A stretch of 32,249 nt of DNA from Dyadobacter psychrophilus (lineage in GTDB: Bacteria; Bacteroidota; Bacteroidia; Cytophagales; Spirosomataceae). Under the pieces are notes generated by a model. That model did not search any database, had not been told where the DNA came from, and saw only the letters and a program-made list of their open reading frames with translations. The stretch lies in NCBI RefSeq assembly GCF_900167945.1, contig NZ_FUZA01000017.1, forward strand, positions 1-32,249, read 5' to 3'. The position numbers and the translations under genes were made by a program. Below, one piece after another: positions 1-6,748 of this stretch. Position 1 is the first letter of the stretch. Each line of letters begins with the position of its first letter.

Positions 1-1
1 T

Positions 2-27
2 TGACGTGGTTCCCTTTTGGTTTACAC
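2..27 (+). repeat. IS3-family terminal inverted repeat, orfB-side end
   Basis: This arm reads TGACGTGGTTCC then, after a variable stretch, ACAC at 24-27. The partner arm at 1279-1304, read on the other strand, has TGAGGTGGCTCC and ACAC at the same distance. About 15 of 26 positions agree, with agreement concentrated in the outer 12 bases, as expected for transposase-binding ends. Confidence 0.75.
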
Positions 28-62
28 TTTTGCGGGTTAGTAAATATTTAAAACTTCAATTC

Positions 63-974
63 TTATCCCGTTTGTCGGTAATATTCGGCCTCAAATGCTG
101 CGGGATTCAAATAGTTCAAAGACGAATGCAGTCTTCTTGTATTATAATATCCCTCGATGTATTCAAATAGAGCAGACTTCAATCTTTCAATGCTCTCATA
201 ACCACCTCTGGGCATATCTAATTCGGCCTTCAGCCTACTCCAGAACGACTCCGCCCATGCGTTGTCGTATGGGTCATCGGCACGGGACATGCTTTGTCTC
301 AGTTTGAAAGTTTTTATTACTTTCTTCATTTCCCGTGATAAATATTGTCCGCCACGATCCGAGTGCACGATCATACCAGGTTTGGCCCTGCGCTTCAACA
401 GTGCTCTCGACAACGGTTCCCTGACAAGACTTTCTTGCATATTGTCAGCCAATTGCCAGCTAACAATTTGCCGGGAATACAAATCCATCCAGGTGCAGAG
501 ATAAGCCCACTTCCCGCCTTTCAAAGGCATGTAAGTAATGTCCGATGTCCAAGCTGCATTGGGTCGATCTGGCTTTGACTGGTTAAGCAGAAGGTTTGGA
601 CAAACTCGTTTTCCGTGTTTACTATCAGTTGTCCTTGGAATAAACCTAGGTGGTTGAATAGCCCTTAAACCCTCTTTTCGCATGATTTCAGCGACTTTTC
701 GGCGACTAATCTTGATGCCTTTTTGTTTCAAGGATTCTTTGATACGTCGACTGCCATATCGCTTCAAATTACGGATAAACTCGATCCGTATTTCATGCTT
801 TGGGCGGTTGTATTTTTTGTCCGCATTATAACTTTCTCCTCGCCGGTACCGGTAATAAGCTGTGCGGCTTACTTCAAAAAGCGAACACAGATAACTTACC
901 TTATTTGTCCTCGAAAGTGATATTATTAAGTCATAGACGTCTCTCAGTCGGACGTGCTGAAGAGACCCAACGCC
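63..974 (-). CDS. IS3-family transposase OrfB, DDE integrase domain (made as OrfAB fusion)
   Basis: The frame is open from 986 and has no convincing start of its own. Translation most likely enters by -1 slippage at 974-980. The upstream part reads as an HTH_21-like region (LCSLFEVSRTAYYRYRRGE, encoded near 890-836). The rve catalytic core follows: first Asp in AAWTSDITYMPLKGGKW, second Asp in IVHSDRGGQY, and the catalytic Glu in YDNAWAESFWSRLKAE, in the right order and spacing for a DDE transposase. The C-terminal YNTRRLHSSLNYLNPAAFE is typical of IS3 enzymes. The stop is TAA at 63-65. A shorter internal start is possible at TTG 765-767, but it would remove the upstream HTH part. Confidence 0.9.
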   Translation of the reverse strand, partial: GVGSLQHVRLRDVYDLIISLSRTNKVSYLCSLFEVSRTAYYRYRRGESYNADKKYNRPKHEIRIEFIRNLKRYGSRRIKESLKQKGIKISRRKVAEIMRKEGLRAIQPPRFIPRTTDSKHGKRVCPNLLLNQSKPDRPNAAWTSDITYMPLKGGKWAYLCTWMDLYSRQIVSWQLADNMQESLVREPLSRALLKRRAKPGMIVHSDRGGQYLSREMKKVIKTFKLRQSMSRADDPYDNAWAESFWSRLKAELDMPRGGYESIERLKSALFEYIEGYYNTRRLHSSLNYLNPAAFEAEYYRQTG

Positions 975-1255
975 TTTTTTAAGATTTCACGGTCGGTTTT
1001 CAGGCGTTCAACTTCCGCTCGTAGCCTAGCATTTTCAGCAGCAAGTTTTGCAGCCTTACTACCTTCACTCTCCACATTCTTTGTTTTTGTCTTCATAGTT
1101 GCCATTCTCTTCCAACGATATAGAAGATTTTCAGCAATTCCAAACGTCTCCGAGATTTCCTTCGCGCTTCTTCCAGAAGCCAACATTCTCGCTACTTCCT
1201 GCTTAAAATCAGCATCGTAACTCTTTCTGGTTTTGCTCCCCTTCTGAACTCCCAT
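944..1255 (-). CDS. IS3-family transposase OrfA (HTH protein)
   Basis: The 103-residue product has the OrfA pattern. An N-terminal helix-turn-helix (about residues 12-50, with ARMLASGRSAKEISETFGIA and the following LLYRWK) binds the element ends. A leucine-rich helical tail (about 68-95, AAENARLRAEVERLKTDREI) is the usual OrfA multimerisation zipper. ATG at 1253-1255 starts the frame and TGA at 944-946 ends it. The last codons overlap the orfB frame, and an A6G slippery run at 974-980 allows the OrfAB fusion. OrfA alone normally acts as a regulator, while the fusion is the active transposase. Confidence 0.9.
   Translation of the reverse strand: MGVQKGSKTRKSYDADFKQEVARMLASGRSAKEISETFGIAENLLYRWKRMATMKTKTKNVESEGSKAAKLAAENARLRAEVERLKTDREILKKALGLFSTSD
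974..980 (-). other. Programmed -1 ribosomal frameshift site (A6G)
   Basis: On the minus strand the orfA codons TTA AAA AAG contain the heptamer AAAAAAG. A one-base slip back after AAG makes GGC the next codon, which is exactly the orfB frame. A6G is the commonest slippery sequence in IS3-family elements. I did not identify a downstream stimulatory stem-loop with certainty. Confidence 0.8.
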
Positions 1256-1278
1256 TTTGCATCAGGTTGTGCAAAAAT

Positions 1279-1304
1279 GTGTGCCGCTTTTTGGAGCCAC
1301 CTCA
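1279..1304 (-). repeat. IS3-family terminal inverted repeat, orfA-side end
   Basis: This is the partner of the arm at 2-27. Its outermost bases TGA are in frame with the interrupted gene relic next door and supply that relic's stop codon at 1302-1304. Confidence 0.75.
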
Positions 1305-1546
1305 TATGACTATTAAACCTTCTATTACAGGTTGTAGATAGTACTTGCTTAGCTCTTTCTTGAAAAGAGTTTCCTCGTCATAAATAACTACTCCGGGCCT
1401 AGCCTCGTCTTCATAGTCTATAGGAACCCATACATACTCCTTCTTTTTCTTGTTTTGCGGTTTCTGTGCCCTGTCCCACGCTGCCTTCCGTTTGTGATTT
1501 CGATCACTGGATGTTCTATCCAGTCACCTTTATAATTGTTTCGCAT
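1302..1546 (-). pseudogene. Frameshifted gene relic truncated by the IS3 element
   Basis: Two overlapping minus-strand frames look like pieces of one gene. The first starts at ATG 1544-1546 (MRNNYKGDWIEHPVIEITNG) and ends at TAG 1418-1420. The second is open from 1523 to the IS end for 73 codons without a start codon and contains KKKKEYVWVPIDYEDEARPG and ELSKYYLQPVIEGLIVI, which read like real protein. A one- or two-base shift near 1470-1490 would join them. The second frame ends at TGA 1302-1304, which is the tip of the IS. I do not recognise the family. The charged composition suggests a plasmid- or transposon-type accessory protein, but that is only an impression. Confidence 0.45.
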
Positions 1547-1853
1547 CATTGTTCTTGATTTAGGAACAACCCAAAGGTATTTCACTGTTAAAAATTTCGG
1601 TAGGACAGCATCGATCGATTAATAAGTATGCTGTTTTTCAGTGTTTTGCAGCCAACCTTTGAATTACAAGCAATGTAAAGGCGGTCAGACCGCAAAAAAA
1701 GGAAAGTTGCAGATGACTATCTACTTCACTGTCCTAGCATGTAGATTCCTATTGTTTAGATTTCAAGCAAAATTCAGTTTAATAGAAAATTTTCTTACAT
1801 TATCGTGATTTATTAGAAAAATTTCCAGTAAAATGCTTATTTTGCATTAGTTA
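1547..1853. other. Intergenic region upstream of the AbiEi-Fic gene
   Basis: No gene is seen. There is a tight palindrome GCGGTCAGACCGC at 1681-1693 followed by an A run. An 8-base inverted pair, TAGGACAG (1601-1608) and CTGTCCTA (1729-1736), lies 120 bases apart. Just before the next gene, AATGC (1832-1836) and GCATT (1844-1848) flank an AT-rich spacer and might be an operator. The region is very AT-rich towards 1853, as expected for a promoter, but no clean TAnnTTTG box is present. Confidence 0.4.
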
Positions 1854-3335
1854 ATGGAAAGAATTCTTATGATTAGATTACAAGAGATGCTTTTTGGATC
1901 CTCTAATAAAGCTGAATCTGCTAAAATTAGTGCATTAGAGAAAAAGGGTGTGATACTTAAGATAGCTCCACGTATCTACACATCAAACCTACAAGAGCAT
2001 CCCGAGGTTATTATTAAAAGAAATTGGTTTAGGATTCTATCCAATCAGTTCCCAGGCGCAATTTTAAGTCACCGTAGTGCATTGGAGTTTAAGCCGGTGA
2101 ACGGTGAGCATATCTTTGTTACATACAGCTACACAAGAAAAAACCACTTACCTGGTCTCACAATCCATTTCCAGCAAGGGCCGGTTCGACAAGAAAATGA
2201 CAATGTATTTTTTGAAAACCTATATGCTTCACAGGAAGCACGAGCCTTTTTGGAAAATATGCAAGAGACCAGAACGAGAAACGATCTTTCTAAAACGCTT
2301 CCGATCTCTGACATTGAGGAAAGGCTCGATCTAATCATTAGATCCAGGGGCGAAGAAGCAGTTAATGCTATCCGGGACGAAGCTCGAAGACTGGCTCCCA
2401 TTTTAGGCATGGAAAAGGAGTTTTCGAAACTTAACCTTGTGATAAGTACGCTTTTGAATACCGGCGATTCTAGGAGCCTCCATTCGCCTGTTGCCATAGC
2501 ACGATCGCTCGGAGAGCCATTTGACCCACAAAGAATCAAGCTATTCGAGATACTATATCAAGCTTTAAGCGGTAAAACATTTCCTGCTTATGCCGATAAA
2601 AACCTCTCGCTGATAGCATATCGAAATTTCGGGTTTTTCGAGAGTTACTTTTCTAACTACATTGAGGGAACCGAATTTGCTGTTAATGAAGCGCAACAAA
2701 TTATTCAAACCGAAACGCCGCTGCCTGAACGGGACGAAGATTCTCACGATATATTAGGTACTTATCAAATCGTCTCAGACCGGAGGGAAATGTCGATAAC
2801 TCCCAGTTCGCCTGATGAGCTATTACAGCTGTTAAGAAACAGACATGCTACATTACTACGAGCCCGCATCTCCAAAAAGCCAGGACAGTTCAAGGATAAA
2901 AATAACCGGGCAGGCAACACTGAATTTGTAGATTGGCAATTGGTCGCAGGCACCTTAAAAAAAGGATTTGACTGGTATTCCCTTCTTAAGGATCCCTTTG
3001 CCAAGGCAGCTTATATGATGTTTATGATCAGTGAAGTTCACCCCTTTCTTGATGGAAATGGTAGGATTGCAAGGGTGATGATGAATGCTGAACTCTCGTC
3101 AAAAAGTCTTTCAAAAATCATAATTCCTACTGTTTACCGAGAAGACTACATGGGTGCATTACGAAAGCTCACCCGTCAGTATGATCCCACTCCCTACATC
3201 CGCATGCTTCTAAGGACCTTTGAGTTCAGTTCGTATATCTATGGGGAAGATCAGCTCAATATGGAAAACGAATTAATCCAGTCCAACGCCTTCCAGGATC
3301 CAGAAGCTGCGAAGCTAGTAATTATCCCACGCTAA
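1854..3335 (+). CDS. Fic-family protein with N-terminal AbiEi-like winged-helix domain
   Basis: The 493-residue protein has two parts. The N-terminus (about 1-130) resembles the AbiEi-type antitoxin/DNA-binding domain: a winged helix followed by GVILKIAPRIYTS and ILSHRSALEF. The C-terminal Fic domain carries the full catalytic motif HPFLDGNGRIAR at 396-407 (His for catalysis, Asp/Gly-Asn-Gly-Arg for nucleotide and metal). Upstream lies the self-inhibition motif SNYIEG at 267-272, which fits the [S/T]xxxE[G/N] rule for class II Fic proteins, where the Glu blocks ATP. The family usually transfers AMP to target proteins, and the target here is unknown. The listed start is ATG 1854. A second ATG at 1869 is preceded by GGAAAG at a good distance and may be the true start. 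The gene stands alone. Confidence 0.85.
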   Translation: MERILMIRLQEMLFGSSNKAESAKISALEKKGVILKIAPRIYTSNLQEHPEVIIKRNWFRILSNQFPGAILSHRSALEFKPVNGEHIFVTYSYTRKNHLPGLTIHFQQGPVRQENDNVFFENLYASQEARAFLENMQETRTRNDLSKTLPISDIEERLDLIIRSRGEEAVNAIRDEARRLAPILGMEKEFSKLNLVISTLLNTGDSRSLHSPVAIARSLGEPFDPQRIKLFEILYQALSGKTFPAYADKNLSLIAYRNFGFFESYFSNYIEGTEFAVNEAQQIIQTETPLPERDEDSHDILGTYQIVSDRREMSITPSSPDELLQLLRNRHATLLRARISKKPGQFKDKNNRAGNTEFVDWQLVAGTLKKGFDWYSLLKDPFAKAAYMMFMISEVHPFLDGNGRIARVMMNAELSSKSLSKIIIPTVYREDYMGALRKLTRQYDPTPYIRMLLRTFEFSSYIYGEDQLNMENELIQSNAFQDPEAAKLVIIPR

Positions 3336-3409
3336 GCGCTAGGCTTTCAATAGATCGAGCAAACCTTACTTATGCCAGGAAACCCATCTAAGCTAGCATG
3401 AAGTGTTTC

Positions 3410-3487
3410 TGGAATATTTAACGCCTTCATTTTGGAATATTTTTTTTAAATATTTTGGAATATTTTTCATTTAATTTTTGGAAATTC
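3410..3487 (+). repeat. Four direct repeats (TGGAATATTT) at exact 23-bp steps
   Basis: TGGAATATTT occurs perfectly at 3410-3419, 3433-3442 and 3456-3465. A decayed copy, TGGAAATTC, starts at 3479. The starts are exactly 23 bp apart each time, and the T-rich bases just before each copy also agree. The array ends 33 bases before the ATG of the 3521 gene, in the promoter position. An operator array for the XRE-type protein encoded downstream is the simplest reading. Iterons of an integrated replicon are an alternative, but no replication protein is nearby. Confidence 0.75.
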
Positions 3488-3520
3488 GACTAGCTTTGTC
3501 CTAAACGAACTTATACCAAA

Positions 3521-4150
3521 ATGAGAAAAATCTTAACTTATGCAGAAGCGCATGAAATCGTATCACCGATGTATGACGACTTGGCTGATTGCATCCAAAG
3601 TAGTTTTGCTGAACATCTGACTATGTGCGATTTGGCCAATCAATTTGGCAGGCCTGTCTCCTATGAAAATAGGACCAAGGCTAATATCATACATGACCAC
3701 CTAAAATCTCATGTGACTGAAAAGTTTCTCAATAGTAATGTGTTTGAGGTTGACAAATGGAACAACATATTCGGCGTCAAGGTAAACGATGACATATTTA
3801 TACGGTTCAACAAAATCAATGAGAGCCGCAAAATTAGCTGCCGTAAAACAAATCAGTATATCAGCTATATGAGGCAAGGGGAAATTCAAGGGTTTCCCGC
3901 AAGTCCAACATTACTTTTTGCTGGATACTTGCCTGACGAGAACTGGACTTCAATTAGGGGAATATATTTATTATGCCCTGATAATGAGAATGTTCTTCAT
4001 TGGTCATATGAATTGGATCGTCGCAATAGCAGCGAACAACTATCAGTCTTTGAAAGAAACGAAGGGCGCAAAAGAAAGGTTAAGCTAAAACTCTCCGATG
4101 ATGAAATCTACAAAACACTCAACATCAGGAAATCTGGCACGAATGACTAA
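3521..4150 (+). CDS. Unrecognised 209-aa protein, partner of the XRE-ImmA/IrrE gene
   Basis: I do not recognise a family. The product is soluble, with no signal peptide or membrane segment. The N-terminal part is helical (AEAHEIVSPMYDDLADCIQS). The middle has alternating strands and an RFNKINESRKISCRKTN stretch. The tail is basic (NEGRKRKVKLKLSDDE). The stop TAA is two bases before the ATG of the metalloprotease gene, so the two are surely co-transcribed. Genes placed just before XRE/ImmA-IrrE (COG2856) proteins are often toxins or other substrates controlled by the protease, so a toxin-like effector is a possible role by context only. The 23-bp repeat array lies directly upstream. The start ATG 3521 gives the longest frame. 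Confidence 0.75.
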   Translation: MRKILTYAEAHEIVSPMYDDLADCIQSSFAEHLTMCDLANQFGRPVSYENRTKANIIHDHLKSHVTEKFLNSNVFEVDKWNNIFGVKVNDDIFIRFNKINESRKISCRKTNQYISYMRQGEIQGFPASPTLLFAGYLPDENWTSIRGIYLLCPDNENVLHWSYELDRRNSSEQLSVFERNEGRKRKVKLKLSDDEIYKTLNIRKSGTND

Positions 4151-4152
4151 GT

Positions 4153-5196
4153 ATGAAATTCAATGAAAAAACATTAACCCTCGCCCGAGAATCTCGCGGG
4201 TATACTCAAAAGCAACTTTCTGAAAAATCAGGGGTTGCCCAAGGCACTATTTCCAAAATTGAACTAGGCCAGCTCTCTGCGCCTGAATATTTAATAGAAC
4301 TATTTAGTAAGGCACTAAACTATCCAGTCGATTTTTTTGCTCAGGAGCCTTACTTCTATGTTCGAGGACATTACCGGTCAAAACAGTCCATATCAGATAA
4401 AGCATCAAAGATGTATTTGGCCAAAATGACCATTGTTGAACGCATTTTTACGACTTTACAGACTGCCGTCGAGCTGCCGGAGCCTAATGTGCCCAGTTGG
4501 GATATTGATGTAGATGGCGGCAATCCAGCTATGGCCGCTTTATTTGTTAGGGATAAATGGAAAATACCCAAAGGCCGCATCAACAACTTAACTGAATTGG
4601 TTGAAGACAATGGAATTTTAGTGATGCTACTTGATCTTGGTGAAAAGGATGGTTTTAGCACATACTCAGACATTAAGTACCCTGTCATATTCCTTAACAA
4701 CAGACGAACCTCAGACCGGCTTAGATTTACACTTGCCCACGAGCTGGGGCACTTAGTGTTACACTGGGGCAAGAAGGATCATGGCCGTGACGAAGAGCAG
4801 GAAGCACACGAATTTGCAAGCGAACTACTAATGCCAAGCCAAGACATAAAGCCGTATTTGAACAAGCTCAATTCTAGCACATTGACTGATCTAAAAAGGT
4901 ACTGGAAAACATCAATGGCTTCTATCGCCCGAAAAGCAAAAGATTTGGGTACAATAACCCAAGACCAATATTATTATATGATGAAGGGCTTTTCAGCCAA
5001 TGGTTACCGTACTTTCGGTGAGCCGGAACTATTTGAGCCTGAAAAACCAACAATTTTGAGTGATATCGTTGAACTGTACCTCAATGATCTGAATTACACG
5101 AAACAAGAATTGGCAAGCCTTTTGCACCTTTCAATGGACGACCTCGACGAATTGCTTTTTAACAAGGCGAAACTCTTTCAGATATCAAGAAATTAA
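4153..5196 (+). CDS. XRE-family HTH / ImmA-IrrE metalloprotease
   Basis: The 347-residue product has a Cro/CI helix-turn-helix at about 5-60 (LARESRGYTQKQLSEKSGVA, TISKIELG) and an ImmA/IrrE zinc-protease domain. That domain has HELGH at 196-200 and a second acidic/His stretch EAHEFASELLMP from 217, which supplies the remaining metal ligand. In ImmA-type systems the protease cleaves a repressor or partner on a signal. In COG2856-linked toxin-antitoxin-like pairs the HTH part also represses the operon. A C-terminal helical segment (about 300-345) looks like an extra small HTH-like module, as is common in this family. It is coupled to the 209-aa gene upstream (2-bp gap). Its own stop lies inside a terminator hairpin. 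Confidence 0.9.
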   Translation: MKFNEKTLTLARESRGYTQKQLSEKSGVAQGTISKIELGQLSAPEYLIELFSKALNYPVDFFAQEPYFYVRGHYRSKQSISDKASKMYLAKMTIVERIFTTLQTAVELPEPNVPSWDIDVDGGNPAMAALFVRDKWKIPKGRINNLTELVEDNGILVMLLDLGEKDGFSTYSDIKYPVIFLNNRRTSDRLRFTLAHELGHLVLHWGKKDHGRDEEQEAHEFASELLMPSQDIKPYLNKLNSSTLTDLKRYWKTSMASIARKAKDLGTITQDQYYYMMKGFSANGYRTFGEPELFEPEKPTILSDIVELYLNDLNYTKQELASLLHLSMDDLDELLFNKAKLFQISRN

Positions 5197-5217
5197 GCCC
5201 CTAAATGGGGCTTAATT
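5191..5217. terminator. Bidirectional intrinsic terminator between convergent genes
   Basis: There is a perfect 11-bp stem: AATTAAGCCCC (5191-5201) pairs with GGGGCTTAATT (5207-5217) around the loop TAAAT. The stem contains the TAA stop of the metalloprotease gene (5194-5196), and its right edge overlaps the TAA of the opposing gene (5216-5218). The A/T flanks of the stem give a U-rich tail in both directions. Confidence 0.85.
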
Positions 5218-5692
5218 AATATGGTAGGTAGTCATCATATGCCCACCAACATACCTTGAAGGTAACTAGCACTTCATCACGATTTTCATCTAGCATATAA
5301 AAACCCGGCTGATAATCTCCATCATCAATGCTATTGTAGGTTGCAGATGCCTGCTTTTCACCATCCTCTTTACTTGATAGCACTTGTAAAGGCCTATCAT
5401 CTTGTGGCATAGAGTCGATAACGTTGTTCCAAACAACTGGTCTTATTACTCGCCTGTCATCTAATATCTCATCAACTTCAAACTTGGAAAGAAATTTAAT
5501 CTTAGTAAAATATTCATCCCAGTACGCAGGACTAGACTGCGGGTTTGTCTTGTCTTCATAAAGAAAAAACCGCCATACTTCCCCACTTTCGTCCAAATGT
5601 TTCACCGAATTTTCCACCAAAATCGAAGCTGGTCTTTTTTGCAGGTAGTTATATAGGGGACACCTTAACGGAAAATTAATGCATCCCTGCAT
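5216..5692 (-). CDS. Orphan protein of unknown function, 158 aa
   Basis: I do not recognise the family. The product is soluble and acidic. It has an N-terminal MQGCINFPLRCPLYNYLQ segment with two cysteines, a DEILDDRRVIRPVVWNNVIDS core, and an aromatic end (FKVCWWAYDDYLPY). ATG 5690-5692 was chosen. The frame extends to a TTG at 5708-5710, but there is no better ribosome signal there. It converges on the metalloprotease operon with a shared terminator and has no partner of its own. A palindrome, CTATAAT-CTA-ATTATAG, at 5721-5737 lies just upstream. Composition is AT-rich like the rest of this accessory block. Confidence 0.6.
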   Translation of the reverse strand: MQGCINFPLRCPLYNYLQKRPASILVENSVKHLDESGEVWRFFLYEDKTNPQSSPAYWDEYFTKIKFLSKFEVDEILDDRRVIRPVVWNNVIDSMPQDDRPLQVLSSKEDGEKQASATYNSIDDGDYQPGFYMLDENRDEVLVTFKVCWWAYDDYLPY

Positions 5693-5720
5693 TTCTGAAT
5701 AAAAAAGCAAAAAAAGCGGA

Positions 5721-5737
5721 CTATAATCTAATTATAG
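5721..5737. promoter_or_regulatory. Palindrome upstream of the orphan gene
   Basis: The perfect inverted repeat CTATAAT / ATTATAG with a 3-base centre lies 29 bases before the ATG of the minus-strand orphan gene. It could be an operator or promoter element. AT-rich palindromes also arise by chance, so the call is weak. Confidence 0.3.
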
Positions 5738-5920
5738 CGACAGCAATAAGGCAAAGTAGTCAGAGATCTCACCAGCTAATCGAGTTTGAAAAGTAATCCT
5801 TAAATCGGTTTGGCCTCAAAGTATTTGCGGGCAAAGTAGTTATCCTGATTTTGAAGGTTTCAGATCGTGTTGTTTGGATATGTTATCCAGCCCTTATGAT
5901 TGCTGCTTTTCATCAATCTC

Positions 5921-6607
5921 TTATTTCAAACTTTGGTCACCTAGTACCGTAAAAAGCAGATTGCTTAGAAATAAGGCTGTGTAGTCTTTCTGGCCCAACG
6001 CACCAACGTCTGTCAGCTTGGGAAGATAGTTGCTGAAAAACTGCTGAAAATGCGATGTCTCTATCAAGGTGCTGCTCAGGGACCTGGGATACTGATAGTC
6101 AGGATTATATTCTGTGACGACCTCGGCAATTTTAGCACACAAGTCTTTATAGGGTTTAAAAACCTCTGACTTATTGATCTCTTTAACTTCCTTTACCAGG
6201 TACACTTTACTGCTTTCCGAAATGATGATCTGGTTGAGGTACCTTTTATTGTAATCCATCATGCCACTACTTTCTGGAAGTTCCTGGGTGAGCAGCTCGA
6301 TAATGGTCTTCAATTTTTCTTTCGGATCCGTCATATTCTGCAGTCTAAACATGACCAGAAACTCCATGTAGCTCCAATACCAGTTCAATATGTAAAGTAG
6401 TAAGCGGTGTTTGTTTTCAAAGTACCGGTAAATTGTCGCTTCGGTCGTATTGACCTCTAACGCAAGCTTTTTGAATGTAAAATGCTCAAAGCCAAGTTCA
6501 TAAATCAGGTCTATCGCGCTTTTTATCAATCGTTTACCAAGCTCACTGCTTTCAGGGTCCCGCAGGTAGACTTTTTCGTTTAAGTGAAAGCTTAGATGAA
6601 AATTCAT
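5921..6607 (-). CDS. TetR/AcrR-family transcriptional regulator
   Basis: The product is 228 aa from ATG 6605-6607. The frame can be extended three codons to a TTG at 6614-6616, but the ATG is preferred. The N-terminal HTH is clear at about residues 20-65: GKRLIKSAIDLIYELGFEHF, then FKKLALEVNTTEATIYRYFENKHRLL, which is the TetR signature with the YRYFENK recognition-helix end. The rest is an all-helical ligand/dimer domain without recognisable residues. It is divergent from the ABC/HlyD/TolC operon, with 141 bp between start codons that hold a palindrome and a -7 box. The likely role is a repressor of the exporter and of itself, released by the exported compound or a signal of membrane stress. 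Confidence 0.88.
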   Translation of the reverse strand: MNFHLSFHLNEKVYLRDPESSELGKRLIKSAIDLIYELGFEHFTFKKLALEVNTTEATIYRYFENKHRLLLYILNWYWSYMEFLVMFRLQNMTDPKEKLKTIIELLTQELPESSGMMDYNKRYLNQIIISESSKVYLVKEVKEINKSEVFKPYKDLCAKIAEVVTEYNPDYQYPRSLSSTLIETSHFQQFFSNYLPKLTDVGALGQKDYTALFLSNLLFTVLGDQSLK

Positions 6608-6686
6608 ATCGAGCAAAATTTGAAATTAGTGTAACACAAGCTAAAAATAGCTTTTGTATTGCAAATAGTTAAATAAATATTTAAAC

Positions 6687-6704
6687 AATAGTAATACTAC
6701 TATT
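6687..6704. promoter_or_regulatory. Probable TetR operator
   Basis: This is a perfect 7-bp-arm inverted repeat, AATAGTA-ATAC-TACTATT, in the shared intergenic region of tetR and the exporter operon. It sits 15 bases before the exporter -7 box, where it would cover the -33 region. TTTAAA stretches extend the symmetry imperfectly on both sides. Position and symmetry fit a TetR-dimer site, but binding is inferred. Confidence 0.6.
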
Positions 6705-6718
6705 TAAATTAGTAACAG

Positions 6719-6726
6719 TATATTTG
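6719..6726 (+). promoter_or_regulatory. Bacteroidota -7 box for the exporter operon
   Basis: TATATTTG is a perfect TAnnTTTG match, 22 bases before the ATG of the ABC gene. The -33 TTTG element is not clear. The palindrome at 6687-6704 occupies that place, which suits repression. Confidence 0.6.
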
Positions 6727-6748
6727 CATAAAATAGAATGATAAGACA

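Larger units (their letters stand above)
2..1304 (-). mobile_element. Complete IS3-family insertion sequence, about 1.3 kb
   Basis: The element contains overlapping orfA and orfB on the minus strand joined by a -1 frameshift signal, which is the standard IS3-family layout. Its ends are imperfect inverted repeats: TGACGTGGTTCC reading inward from position 2, and TGAGGTGGCTCC reading inward from 1304 on the other strand, followed at the same distance by ACAC in both arms. The outer 12 bases match at 10 positions. The outer flank on the left is a single base, so a target duplication cannot be tested. No disruption is seen in either reading frame, so the element may be active. It sits inside an older gene relic on its right side (1302-1546). 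Confidence 0.88.

Noticed and set aside
954..1220. An 88-codon plus-strand frame across the orfA gene
   Set aside because: It is the antisense shadow of OrfA, whose helix-turn-helix and zipper patterns are clear.
1601..1736. The 8-bp inverted pair TAGGACAG/CTGTCCTA as ends of a small mobile element
   Set aside because: The arms are short, no flanking target duplication is visible, and such pairs occur by chance in a 500-bp region.
3410..3487. The 23-bp repeats considered as a CRISPR array
   Set aside because: The repeat unit is only about 10 bases with 13-base spacers, far too short for CRISPR, and no cas gene is near.
5750..5840. An 11-bp direct repeat (GGCAAAGTAGT) at 5750-5760 and 5830-5840
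   Set aside because: Only two copies in a non-coding gap, with no symmetry and no position relative to a promoter that would give it a role.
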